Shown here: positions 1 through 9,800 of the stretch, in pieces
Layout: the number at the start of each line of letters is the position of its first letter
How positions within the stretch are numbered: the first letter of the stretch is position 1
Origin: Nitrospira sp. ST-bin5
GTDB taxonomy: Bacteria > Nitrospirota > Nitrospiria > Nitrospirales > Nitrospiraceae
Reading direction: 5' to 3'
DNA: 64,000 nucleotides
Assembly: GCA_002083555.1 (NCBI GenBank)
Contig: MSXN01000013.1
Location: 124,001-188,000 of the forward strand
Made by a program: the position numbers and the translations under genes
Notes under the pieces: model-generated
What the model saw: the letters and a program-made list of their open reading frames with translations, nothing else
Database searches by the model: none
Told to the model about the DNA's origin: nothing

Positions 1-308
1 ATGTTTTACACGGTGTGGGATTGCACAGGTGCTTGATGGATTGAGAGATCACAATGGTCCTCGTCTTCTGCTGAGCCAATGGTTTATTTATGCAGATATC
101 GCCGCTTTGATTGCGAGTATCGTAGACTTGTCAGCCGATCGGGTCTTGCGTAGAGCGGTATTGACCTGCTGGGAACAGTGCGAGGGAAATACGGTGTGAT
201 CTGGCGATATGTTTAGGAGCGACGCAGACCCGGATTGGTTCAGAAAAACGATCTCTCCACCGATCGCTCGGTCAGCAGGGTAAGGAGGCGTACGGCAGGG
301 TCGGTCTT
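1..308. other. Intergenic stretch, no gene seen
   Basis: I see no convincing reading frame, RNA gene or repeat here. It lies downstream of the minus-strand M48 protease gene, so it may carry that operon's 3' end, but I find no clear terminator hairpin with a T-tract. Confidence 0.5.
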
Positions 309-1190
309 CTACAGCGCGCCGCTCGATGAGCGGCTGAAGCGATCGGCGAGGAGAATGCCCGTGGTTTTCAGCTTCTGCTCACTGATGGTGGACCGGACGG
401 CCGAGAGCCGGTTGGAAAAATCCGGATGCGTTTTGAAGAAGGCCCGGTCGTCGCCTTTGATGGACCGTAGCCGGTCCAGAAACGTCTCGTAGGCAGTCGG
501 ATCGTAACCCACGCGCGATGCGAAGAGGACTCCCAATCGGTCGGACTCCAACTCCTTGCCCTGGTCCAGTCCCTCGTCCAACAACTTCTTGACCGCTCCG
601 TCGATCACGTTCTTGAACGCGTCGGGGTTCTTGTTGGCGTAGGCCAGGCCGGCCTCTGCCACGCCGGCGATCTGTTTGGACCGCTGAATGACGTCGAGGA
701 TATGTTTCTGGGTGACGTGACCGATTTCATGGCCCAACACCGCCGCAAGCTCGGCTTCGTTCTTGATCGTCTTCAAGAGCCCGCGGGTGACGAAGATGTA
801 GCCGGCAGGCGCGGCGAAGGCGTTGATCGAGTCGTGGTTCAGGATTGCAAAGCGATAGTCGATGTCGGCGCGATCGCAGGTCAAGGCCACGCCGCGGCCG
901 ACCAGGTTCACGTAGCGCGTCAGGTCAGGCTGATCGTAGACGCCGCCATAGCGGGCCACCACCTGTAAGGCGATCGCTTGTCCGATGGTTTGTTCTTCTT
1001 CGTATCCGATAGGTAACAGCCCGCCGATGAGTGTTCCGCCGCCATGGATCGTCTTTGCCAGCCGCTCGTTCCCCGAACTTCGAGCGGCCCCTTCGGCAGC
1101 CTTCTGGATTTCCGCACAACCGGACAGCCCGGCGGTCGTGAGCAGTGCCAGGCCGAGAATGAGGAGCCCGCGTGATGACCTATTCTGCAT
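309..1190 (-). CDS. M48-family zinc metalloprotease, lipoprotein
   Basis: The product is a 293-residue envelope protease. The first 25 residues form a lipoprotein signal with lipobox LSGC (Cys25). The zinc site is HEIGH at 154-158, with the third ligand expected at Glu213 in ELESD. Family members (BepA/LoiP/Oma1-like M48 lipoproteins) degrade or refold misassembled envelope proteins; that role is inferred. The start is supported by a GGGAGG site about 10 bases upstream and overlaps the SH3b gene by 11 bases, so the two are translationally coupled. It is the last gene of the channel-cyclase-SH3-protease operon. No TPR tail is present, unlike BepA. Confidence 0.9.
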   Translation of the reverse strand: MQNRSSRGLLILGLALLTTAGLSGCAEIQKAAEGAARSSGNERLAKTIHGGGTLIGGLLPIGYEEEQTIGQAIALQVVARYGGVYDQPDLTRYVNLVGRGVALTCDRADIDYRFAILNHDSINAFAAPAGYIFVTRGLLKTIKNEAELAAVLGHEIGHVTQKHILDVIQRSKQIAGVAEAGLAYANKNPDAFKNVIDGAVKKLLDEGLDQGKELESDRLGVLFASRVGYDPTAYETFLDRLRSIKGDDRAFFKTHPDFSNRLSAVRSTISEQKLKTTGILLADRFSRSSSGAL

Positions 1191-1698
1191 ATTCGCCGAG
1201 CCTCCCGGCTTTGAGGAATGTCTGGATGTCTTCGTCGGGAATCTTGTTGGCGGTCATCCGATCCACGGCATCGCGATGCTGCTGGGTAATTCCGGCCCGA
1301 TTGGCATAACTCTCCGACGCTTTATCAAGCCCGCGGGCGCCGGCCGAAGCGGTGACACCCGAGGCTTCGGTTCGTCTGAATCCCTTCCCTAGGGCTGCCA
1401 GCTCGTTGTCCCCTCCCGCCGGTTTCGACTCGGACACATTGCCGGAGTAGATCCAGCCTGTGACACCCTTGGCGGTTCGTACTTGCAGCCAGCGCTCCTC
1501 GCGTTTCACCACTTCCAGGCTCTCGCCGAGCTTGAGGCTGGCAACGACAGGGTCCAGGGAAGTCTTTCCTGAGCGCAACTGCGCGCTCTTGGCACTGACG
1601 TAGAGGGTTTCGCCGAAGGCGGCATCGGTCATGGCAGTTACCATGAAGACCATGATGGCAAGGAAGGCAAGACGGTAATTCACGGGAGCCTCGCTCAC
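1180..1698 (-). CDS. Exported SH3b-domain protein
   Basis: A 172-residue protein with an N-terminal hydrophobic signal (about residues 8-28) followed by a bacterial SH3 domain at about 31-95, with the characteristic LRSG, LKLGESL and GWI elements. The C-terminal third is polar and unassigned. SH3b domains usually bind peptidoglycan or other envelope polymers; here that is inference. The start codon overlaps the cyclase stop by 4 bases (ATGA type), and the 3' end overlaps the M48 gene, so it sits tightly inside the operon. Confidence 0.85.
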   Translation of the reverse strand: MSEAPVNYRLAFLAIMVFMVTAMTDAAFGETLYVSAKSAQLRSGKTSLDPVVASLKLGESLEVVKREERWLQVRTAKGVTGWIYSGNVSESKPAGGDNELAALGKGFRRTEASGVTASAGARGLDKASESYANRAGITQQHRDAVDRMTANKIPDEDIQTFLKAGRLGEYAE

Positions 1699-3866
1699 TT
1701 CGATGTAAGTTCATAGACGCCATCCCACTCTTCGGGAGGCGGAGCTATAAGGTACTCTTTGGCCCTTTCCAAGTAAACCCGTGCCGGGCCGTCCTTCGGG
1801 TCGAGCGCCAGAGTGGCCTCAAATTGCGTGGCCGCTGTTTTGAAATCTCTTTGTTTGTAAGCCTCGAGCCCGGCACGATAGGTCTCGATAACCCGGCGGC
1901 GTTCGTCAGGCAGATCTCCCTTGCGGGCGAGCAATTCGAATACGACGACGGGTTCTTGTTTGCCTTTGACCCGCATACGGTCGACTTCCCGCGCTTCGAT
2001 GTCTCCGGCGGCGAGTTCGTACGTACGGGGACCCAACAGGATCAGCGTATCGTAAAACTTGTTCGCGCCTTCCAGGCGGGACGCCAGATTCACGGCATCG
2101 CCCATCACCGTGTATTCCATTCTGGCTTGCGATCCCATATTGCCGACCACGAGCCAGCCGGAATTGATCCCGATACGCGCGCTGATCTCCGGCTGTCCCT
2201 CAGTTTTCCACCGCTCGCGCAGCCTGGCAAGCTCAGCCTGTGAGTCTAACGCAGCAAAGCAGGCAAGGCTGGCGTGATTGGGCTCTCCGCGCGGCGCTCC
2301 GAAGATCGCCATGATGCCGTCCCCCAGGTATTTATTCACGTTGCCCCGGTGGCGGAGAATGATCTCCGTCATGGCCGAGAGATACTGGTTCAAGAGCTCG
2401 ACGAGCCTTTCAGGATCCATCTGTTCCGAGATGGACGTAAATCCGGCGATGTCAGAAAAGAGTACCGACAGTTCTTTTTTCTCGCCTCCGAGCCGGATCG
2501 CTTCCGGGTTCCGCATGATTTCATCGACCACTTCAGCCGCCATGTACTTGTCGAAGACCATCCGCAGTTGCCGGCGCTGTCTCCCTTCCGTGAGGTACTC
2601 GACGGTCGCGGCGGTGGCAAACGAGACGGCCAGCGCGCCTTCGGGAATGGTGAGATCGAGCCAGAGTCCGTGCGAGGTAAAGGCGTGGACGGCGAGTCCG
2701 TAGTAAGCGGCGGCCAGGCCGGCGATGGTGGCAGCCTTGACCCACTGGGATTGCATCAACATGAAGGCCCAAGCGGTGGCGAGCGTCAGGACGAGTGTGG
2801 AGGCCGCGAAGATACCCCACGACGCCGGCTGAAGATGGCGATGTCTCAGCATATTATCGAGCGCCGACATGTGGATGAGGACGCCGGGTGCGAAGGGGGA
2901 AAGCGGTGTCACACGGAGATCGTATGTCCCGGCGGCGGTGGTGGCGATGAACACGATTTTGTCGCGAAACAGCGCCGGGTCCAGCAGGGGCGGCTTGCCG
3001 CCCTGTATGTCCGTAAACGAGCGGAGGACGGCTCCGATGGGATAGACCGGGTAGACCCGATTCTCCAGCGATCCGTGCCAGTCGATGACCATGTCCTGTT
3101 CCGCGGTCAAAGGAATCGTCACCGGTCCAAGTCGAAGTTCCCGAGGATGCAGGGAGGCTCGATCCGCTTGCAGGAGGTCGCGTGCGACGGTCGTGCTGAT
3201 GTGCAGGAATGCCTGCTGCTGCGCGTACGCCAGTGGGGGGAGGCGGCGGGTGGTTCCGTCGATGTCCGGAGTCAGATTGATATATCCGAGACCGTGAGCG
3301 GCCTGTGCGAGCAGCGGCAAGGGCAATTTGGCGCCGGAATAGGTCGGGGCTGTTCCGGTTGACGGAGCGCTCTGATCGTCGAGCGCGATCGTCGCTTTTC
3401 TCAAGATGTCCGGCGGATACTCTTGCGCACTGGAAGTGGTCGAGCCGTTGGATGGCTGCTGTTCGTCCTGCATCAGGAACGGCAGATAGACGTTTCCGGC
3501 ACCCCGCATCTCTTCGGCGAATACCGCATCAAACTCCTCCCCGGACCGATCCGGTTCGAGAAACAGGAGATCGAAGACCACGGCTTTGGCGCCGGCCTCT
3601 TTTAAGTAGTGGACGACATACCCGTGCCGGTCGCGGGACCAGGGCCACTGGCCGTAGGATTCCAGGCTGGATTCATCCACCGCAACCAGTACGATGTCGT
3701 TCCCGGCTTTGGTGGAATCCGCGTATCGATGGAACCGATGGTCGAGTGTCTTGAGTTCTGTGACGGTGAGCCATCCCGACCCGTGCAGGGCCAAGGCGAG
3801 GAGCCATACCGCTCCTCCCACCAGCGTTCCGGAGATCACCTTGTTGTATCGTGTGGCGGCTTGCAT
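1695..3866 (-). CDS. CHASE2-domain class III adenylate cyclase
   Basis: A 723-residue membrane receptor cyclase. An N-terminal membrane anchor (about 8-30) leads into an extracytoplasmic CHASE2 sensor (about 40-345), then two or three membrane helices (about 351-425), then a class III cyclase domain (about 463-640) and a TPR-like C-terminus. All catalytic positions are visible: metal ligands Asp472 and Asp516, adenine-selecting Lys512 and Asp590, and transition-state Asn593 and Arg597. The Lys/Asp pair predicts cAMP rather than cGMP. A GGTGGAG site precedes the start. The gene lies 39 bases downstream of a cyclic-nucleotide-binding channel. The CHASE2 ligand is unknown. Confidence 0.93.
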   Translation of the reverse strand: MQAATRYNKVISGTLVGGAVWLLALALHGSGWLTVTELKTLDHRFHRYADSTKAGNDIVLVAVDESSLESYGQWPWSRDRHGYVVHYLKEAGAKAVVFDLLFLEPDRSGEEFDAVFAEEMRGAGNVYLPFLMQDEQQPSNGSTTSSAQEYPPDILRKATIALDDQSAPSTGTAPTYSGAKLPLPLLAQAAHGLGYINLTPDIDGTTRRLPPLAYAQQQAFLHISTTVARDLLQADRASLHPRELRLGPVTIPLTAEQDMVIDWHGSLENRVYPVYPIGAVLRSFTDIQGGKPPLLDPALFRDKIVFIATTAAGTYDLRVTPLSPFAPGVLIHMSALDNMLRHRHLQPASWGIFAASTLVLTLATAWAFMLMQSQWVKAATIAGLAAAYYGLAVHAFTSHGLWLDLTIPEGALAVSFATAATVEYLTEGRQRRQLRMVFDKYMAAEVVDEIMRNPEAIRLGGEKKELSVLFSDIAGFTSISEQMDPERLVELLNQYLSAMTEIILRHRGNVNKYLGDGIMAIFGAPRGEPNHASLACFAALDSQAELARLRERWKTEGQPEISARIGINSGWLVVGNMGSQARMEYTVMGDAVNLASRLEGANKFYDTLILLGPRTYELAAGDIEAREVDRMRVKGKQEPVVVFELLARKGDLPDERRRVIETYRAGLEAYKQRDFKTAATQFEATLALDPKDGPARVYLERAKEYLIAPPPEEWDGVYELTSK

Positions 3867-3905
3867 CTTGCGGCTCCACCGTCGATGACAGGAGCCGGTC
3901 GGGGA

Positions 3906-5390
3906 TCAGTTCCCGGACCGACGGAAGAATTGGAGGATCTTCGCGGTGAGCGACTTTCCATCCTCTGCAGCGGACCTCAGTTTTGAGGCGCGATCGGCGG
4001 TCTCGCGCGTGGCCGTCAGTGCCGATTGCCGGGTCGTAAGGATTGTGCCGAATTGTTCTGCCAGGCCGGCGGTACGGGAGATAACCTGGCTCATGGCGTG
4101 CTTGCCGATGACCGTGACGGTCAGTTGGGATTTTGCCTGGACCGTGGCGGAACGTGGGGCTCCGGTGAGCAGTGACATTTCGCCGAAGAACTGCCCCTTC
4201 TTGAGCGTGGCGACCGGCGTAGTTTGATCACCCGTCTTGATCACGACGTCGGCCTCGCCCTCCATGACCACGAAGAGTTCCTCTCCCGGTTCGCCCTCCC
4301 GTACGACCTGTTCGCCTGGCAGGTAGACGCGTTTTTGCGCGTGCTCGGCCAGCGAGTGCAGCGTCTCCGCGTCGAGTATCGCTAAGAAATCGATGGCGCG
4401 GAACTGTTCTTCGATGCCGGCCAGTTCAAGCGTCCGCAGCGTTGTCAGATCAGGGGGCTGGGTCATGTGCACGACACGTTGGGGATAGGGAATCTCAATG
4501 CCATTTCGTTGGAAGGCATACCAGACGTAGGCCATCACCTCGCCTTCAAGTCGTTCGCGGGCTCCGTAATCATGGAAAAAGAACTTGAGTTTATAAGAGA
4601 TACCCGATTCCTTAAACTCCTCAACGAAGCTGATCGGTGCAGGAACGGCGACGACACCGGGAACCGCCAAGGCGGATTGGACGAGGATCTGTTTCACCTG
4701 CATCGGGGGATGGGCATAGTTCGCTTCGACGTGAATGGCTCGGGCGCACAGGGGTTCCGGCCGGCTATGGTTGGTGATGGCGGATTGGGAGACGGCGTCG
4801 TTGGGCAGCATGATGTAATCGTAGGCGCGTGTTCTGATCGTGATGTAATCGAAGGCGATGTCGGTGACGACGCCCTCTTTGTCCATCAAGGTGACCCAGT
4901 CTCCGACGTGGATCATGCGGCCGAGCTGGATGCCCGATGCCAGGCGTGCGATGACGTCCTTGAGGGCGAATCCCACCACGGCGGTGGCGATGGTCGGGAG
5001 CGCAATCAAGGTCAGCGGATCCATATCGAGAACCGCCCGGAGCAGGATAAGGCCCGTCAGCGTGATCCCGACGAGCAGGAAGATCAGGCGGAGCATCCGG
5101 GGAATATATTTCCCTCGCTTCTCGACGAGGTAGTCTTCGATGAACAGCAGGTCCAGAGTTTTCAGGATGACGAAGCAGGTCGCCAGATACGCAATGAAAG
5201 CCAACCAAGGCTGCGCCCATTGGGGCACGTGTGAGATCAGCCCTTGTGTGGTGAGCTCCAGCAGGAGCACCAGCAGGATCGTGGAGAGGCAGCCTGCGTA
5301 GAATTCAACTCCGGCAGGTTTTTTACGGACGGCGCCGAGATAGGCCAGAAGTCCGATGGTGATCAGACCGAGAATCGAAGCGATGCCCAT
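3906..5390 (-). CDS. MscS-type channel with C-terminal cyclic-nucleotide-binding domain
   Basis: A 494-residue inner-membrane protein. Four or so hydrophobic segments (about 3-22, 30-50, 60-85, 100-145) end in an MscS pore-like helix and beta domain (about 125-215), followed by the MscS C-terminal region to about 310. A cNMP-binding domain follows at about 340-450; its phosphate-binding cassette has Gly403-Glu404 and Arg413, the residues that hold the cyclic phosphate. This is the architecture of the bacterial cyclic-nucleotide-gated MscS subfamily. It heads the operon that continues into the adenylate cyclase, suggesting that the cyclase product gates it. The ribosome site is weak. Confidence 0.92.
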   Translation of the reverse strand: MGIASILGLITIGLLAYLGAVRKKPAGVEFYAGCLSTILLVLLLELTTQGLISHVPQWAQPWLAFIAYLATCFVILKTLDLLFIEDYLVEKRGKYIPRMLRLIFLLVGITLTGLILLRAVLDMDPLTLIALPTIATAVVGFALKDVIARLASGIQLGRMIHVGDWVTLMDKEGVVTDIAFDYITIRTRAYDYIMLPNDAVSQSAITNHSRPEPLCARAIHVEANYAHPPMQVKQILVQSALAVPGVVAVPAPISFVEEFKESGISYKLKFFFHDYGARERLEGEVMAYVWYAFQRNGIEIPYPQRVVHMTQPPDLTTLRTLELAGIEEQFRAIDFLAILDAETLHSLAEHAQKRVYLPGEQVVREGEPGEELFVVMEGEADVVIKTGDQTTPVATLKKGQFFGEMSLLTGAPRSATVQAKSQLTVTVIGKHAMSQVISRTAGLAEQFGTILTTRQSALTATRETADRASKLRSAAEDGKSLTAKILQFFRRSGN

Positions 5391-5861
5391 AGTCGTCTGC
5401 CAGCTTCCAGAGGAGATGATCGCCGGGTTCTAAGGCCGCGCCGCCGACACAGACACGGGCGCGCCAGGCAGAAGATAGACCGGATGATCATGGGATGCAA
5501 GATGGATGTCTGACCGAAGCTCCGGTTGATCCACGGGGTTCCGTCCGATAAGATCTCCACTCTTTCTGCTGCTCTCTTCTCCGACGTCGATTCGGAGATC
5601 GCTATGCGGATCGTCGCGCTGCGATCCGTTTCCGCCGAGTTGTCAGAGTCCCACGCGTTCTTGGTTTCAAGCCGCTCTAAGGTCCGGCGTGTTCGCTGCA
5701 CTGGGAATAGGCATAAGTGGGCCGGAGCCTCTTATTGCTCTCCATCAGCTGAATGCGCCCTGGCGATCCTAGCCCACAGCTGCGGCGACATGGCGCTCGC
5801 GTTTTAGGAAGTGGGCAGGGCTCCCCGCCGTAGTGGAGGGGAGTCCTGTGTTGTACGAGGT
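5391..5861. other. Intergenic stretch between two minus-strand operons
   Basis: No credible gene is seen; short frames here lack homology features and ribosome sites. It should hold the promoter of the channel-cyclase operon near 5391-5500 and the terminator of the TPR operon at 5816-5848. I could not single out a promoter. Confidence 0.4.
5816..5848 (-). terminator. Hairpin downstream of the TPR operon
   Basis: An 11-base stem (5816-5826 with 5838-5848, one G-T pair) with an 11-base loop sits 13 bases after the stop of the gene at 5862-6857. There is no clear T-tract, so termination is plausible but not certain. Confidence 0.45.
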
Positions 5862-6857
5862 TTACTGCGCAGGCGCCGGCGGTCCGGCCACGTCATGGTC
5901 CCAGAACGGCGGGAGCGGATAGCTACGGTAGCCGTATCCGAATTCCTCGAATCGCCTGGTGATGCGTTTCGTATTCTTCGAATCGGAGGGTTCGCGAGCC
6001 TCCATCAATCGCCGATAAGGAATGCGGGGATCCTGTTTGGGTAAGACCTTTCGATCAGTCGCACAATGCATCAGCCACCCGATGAGATAATCGCGCATGA
6101 GTTCGCGATCCTCCCACGCACCATAGACGGCTTCGTCGAGATCGAGCGCCTGGTCGGCGGCGATTCCTGCAATATCGAACGGCTGTTGGACTGGCTCTCC
6201 TCGTTGTGGTCGAAGCGCCCCGCCATTGTAACGGGCCCAATCTGGACCCCGGTAGTTCGGGACCGATGTGGCGAAGCAATCATCCACCGTCTTTTCTAAC
6301 ACCGTCGGTTGTGACTTGCCCCGTGGAGTAGCCGGTTTCTCCGGTACCCGTTTAATGCCTTTGCCTCCGCCATTGTCCGGAGCGGGAGACGGCTGAGGCG
6401 TCGGTTGAGTCTGGACGTCATCGGGGGCTGTTCCTGCACCGGTGGAGGCGAACTGGTCTGATTGAGGACCGGCCTGACGCGTAGCCTGGTTCACGCAGTC
6501 GGTGAAGGCTTTTAACTTTTGTCCTCGGAGCTTAATCTGTTCATTCGCCTGCTTGACCAACTCGGTTTGCCGCCTGCTGTTGCCGGGGCGTTTGGCTTCT
6601 TCGTAGAGGGCCAGGGCTTTGTCTTGTAACACTTTGGCCTCATCGAGAATTGAAAGACAGTGGCTGGATTTCTGCTTGAATTCCGTCGAATGGTTGTCGT
6701 ACCAGCGGTGCGCGCCGCCGACGGCGAAGCGATCGTACTCGCCGGATGAGCTGAAGACATCCGATCCCTGGGGTTGCGCAGGGCCGGGCGACGAAATCAA
6801 TATGGCTCCTGCGAGTCCGAGAGCGGCGATCCAACAGGTGGGGAGCCCAACCTTCAC
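5862..6857 (-). CDS. Exported hypothetical protein, partner of the TPR protein
   Basis: 331 residues with an N-terminal signal peptide (about 1-28, ending near PAQPQG). Residues about 60-125 are helical and charged, a Pro/Gly/Thr-rich linker follows at about 130-190, and a C-terminal part (about 190-331) contains several Trp, Tyr and Cys residues (CFATS, HCATD). I do not recognise the family. It starts 4 bases after the stop of the large TPR gene, so the two are almost surely co-transcribed and probably act together in the periplasm. Confidence 0.75.
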   Translation of the reverse strand: MKVGLPTCWIAALGLAGAILISSPGPAQPQGSDVFSSSGEYDRFAVGGAHRWYDNHSTEFKQKSSHCLSILDEAKVLQDKALALYEEAKRPGNSRRQTELVKQANEQIKLRGQKLKAFTDCVNQATRQAGPQSDQFASTGAGTAPDDVQTQPTPQPSPAPDNGGGKGIKRVPEKPATPRGKSQPTVLEKTVDDCFATSVPNYRGPDWARYNGGALRPQRGEPVQQPFDIAGIAADQALDLDEAVYGAWEDRELMRDYLIGWLMHCATDRKVLPKQDPRIPYRRLMEAREPSDSKNTKRITRRFEEFGYGYRSYPLPPFWDHDVAGPPAPAQ

Positions 6858-6861
6858 GAGG

Positions 6862-9800
6862 CTACCGTTGCCGCCTGGTGACGTACTTCGTGCTGTCCAT
6901 TTCCGTGATCTCCATCACATCCGGCCCGGTGAATTCATACCACATCGTGCCGATCTGTCCCGAAGTCTCGTCGTAGAGCATCATTTGTCCTTGGGATGGT
7001 TCCGATCTACCACGAACCGGATCGCGTCCTATTTGAACGTCCATTTTGCCTTGTGAGGTCGAGCCGTCGGTCGACACGAGCTTATAGTTGGCGTCGGATT
7101 CGATCGTTAATGTTTTCTTCGGGAGAAACTGATTGTCAGGTTTCATGTCCCATCTGCCGACGACTTCCGGGACAACCCGCGCCCGGGGCGCCATTTGCCG
7201 TATGGCCATCTGAGAACGTTGCTGATCCTGTCGCATCTGCTGATCGATGTAGGGTCGTTTTTCTTCGCTCATGCCGGAGTAGGGATCGCGCGGCTGACGG
7301 GAATACTGGCGGGCCATGGCCATGTTCAATTCATTCAGATCTTTGCGGAGGTGATCCGGCAGATTGCGGCCGGCTTCGTACAAAACCTGTTGCGCTCCCT
7401 GGATATCGCCCTTCGTCATCAGTTCCTTCGCCAGGTAGAACTGCGCTTCAGATGCCGGCCCGCCGGCGATGTGGCTGAAATTGGTATCGCCTCGGGCATT
7501 GCCGATCTGCGGCATGCCGGCCATTTTCAACGGCCCGTACATGGCTGCGACTCTGAAGTGCTCGATCGATTCGTCGAGTTTGCCCATTGCCGAGAGCAGT
7601 TTGCCGGTCTGCAGATGTGCGTCGGCCACGAGGGTGGCCGCATTCTTTGGCGCCATGACGACGGCGCCCTTTTCCGGTTGCTGGTCGGGCCACATGGCGG
7701 GGAACATTTGTCGAGACTCGAAGCCGCGCTGCATCCGTTGCTCATAGCCGAGCACGGCTTGATAGTGGGCCAGTGCGTCAGCCTGTTTCCCGGCCCGCTC
7801 CGCGAGCGCCGCCAGATGAAAGCGCGCCTGGATCGCTAAGCCAAAGTCCAGTGCGTCACGTCCCAACGGCTTGTCGGGCTTCGCGGCCGGTTCGTCCAAT
7901 TGCAGGCGCGCTTCTTCCAGTGCCAGGGCCGTTCGATAGGCGGCCGCCGCTTCGTCGATCTTGTCGTCTCCTTCGAGGACCACGCCGAGATAGGCGGGGA
8001 TGCGGGCGTCTTCAGGATCGACTTGGCTGGCTCTCGTGAGATAGCCCTTGGCCCCTTGCCAGGCGGTTTTCTCCGTGCGATTCCATGCGAGCCGCAACAG
8101 CGGCGCGGCGGTTGTCTGGATCAGATTGGCGGCGATCAATCGCTGCTCCTCTGCCTTTTCCTGTTGCCCAGATTGCGTATAGAACTGCACCAATCGGTCC
8201 TGGGCTTCCAACGATATGGGGTCGAGCTTGACGGCCTGCTCAAGAGCTGCTTGCGCTTCAGCAGTCTTGCCTTCCCACAAGTCGAGGTCGGCGAGAATCA
8301 GGAAGCCATCCACGGTGCCTTTGGTGACCTTCGCGGCTTTATCTAACGCGGCTCTGGCCCGGTGCCGCAGGTCGGCCGCGAGTGCTTCCAACTGCGCGGC
8401 CCGTTGCAAGTCGGCTTGCGAGGGCGGGTAGCAGGTCGTCGCCGTCACCCGATAGACGCCGTCGCTTCGCGTTTCATCGTGCGATGAACTCGAACATCGC
8501 TCCTGGCGCAGGCCCGACGCCTCCGCAGACATCTGGTTCGCGCGCATCGCGCGAAACTTCGCATAGAGGCGCAGGGCATCGTGATTATTGCCGGCGAGTT
8601 CCAGCGCCTGATCCGCCAATTTATCGGCCTGGTTGTATTGCTTCAGTCCAGTCAACGCCATGGCCTTCTGCATGATGGCGCCGACGTGCTTGGCATTGAG
8701 TGTCAGGGCGCGATCCGCCAGTTCGATCGCCCGTTTCAGTTCCTTCTCGCGCGATTCCTGGAACCGGTACAATTGGAGTTCCCTGCGCGGCTCGATTTTT
8801 TCGCCGCGATTCTCGGCTTCTTCGACGATGTAGGTCGCCAGGTCGACCAGCTTGTCCGGATTCTTGGGATTGTCCCGGACCGCATCCTCGAGGACCCGCA
8901 GGCGGTCCTGATAGATTTCGTCGTACCGCAGCCGCTGCGCTCCCGCCACCCGGTGCAGTTTTGAAGCGATGCCGGTCAATTGCTCCATCGGCTTTCCGGC
9001 TTGCGCCGCCTCCCGCAACTCGGTCAGCAGTTTCTGGGCCGAGCCCGACGCTTTGTACGTGCCGAGCTCATCCTCAATAGCCGAGCGGGCTGACCGTGTC
9101 GCGAACCAGCCAGCTTTCTTATAGACCGCCAAGTCCGCGCTCATGCGTGGTTCGTCTCCCAGCCGCGCTGCGGCCGTCGCCCGCCCAAGGTACGCATCAG
9201 CGAAATCGGTCTTGAGTGTTGTGGCGATGGTGAAGGCTTTGCGGGCGCTGGCCGGTCGTCCCGCGTCGAGCCAGGCCTTTCCTGCCTGGTATTGCGCATC
9301 GGGATCGCCAGGATTCGCGGCAAGTGCGCGTTCCGCGTGGGCCAGGGTTCCGCCGCCGGAGACCTTGCCGTCGGAGGTCTGTTTCGCCCGCGAGACGTTC
9401 AGTGCGGCGAACTCCGGACGCCGATAATTCCGCTCGGCAAACATCTGCCCGGCTTTCAGCATCGCCTGTCGCATCTGAGGGCTTTTCGTGCCGTTGGAAT
9501 TGCCCGAGCCGCCGAAATCGGCCGGGAGACGATGCTTCTGATATTCCATCGCGAGTTGATAGACGATGAAGGAACCGTATTCGGAGGAATAGTCGTTTCC
9601 TCCCTGAGCGACATGCCCTGGAATGCTCACGACCGCCGGACGGTCCGACTGAAGGCTTCTCGGCCCGCCCCCCAATGCATGGTCGGGGACAAGGATGATC
9701 CCGCTCATGGCTTCGGTCGCCCACACCCACAACTGTGCTTCGCGGCCCCGCGATCCTAGTCGTTGCGCCCGTTCGAGGTCCTTCTGTGCGCGCGGAAAAT

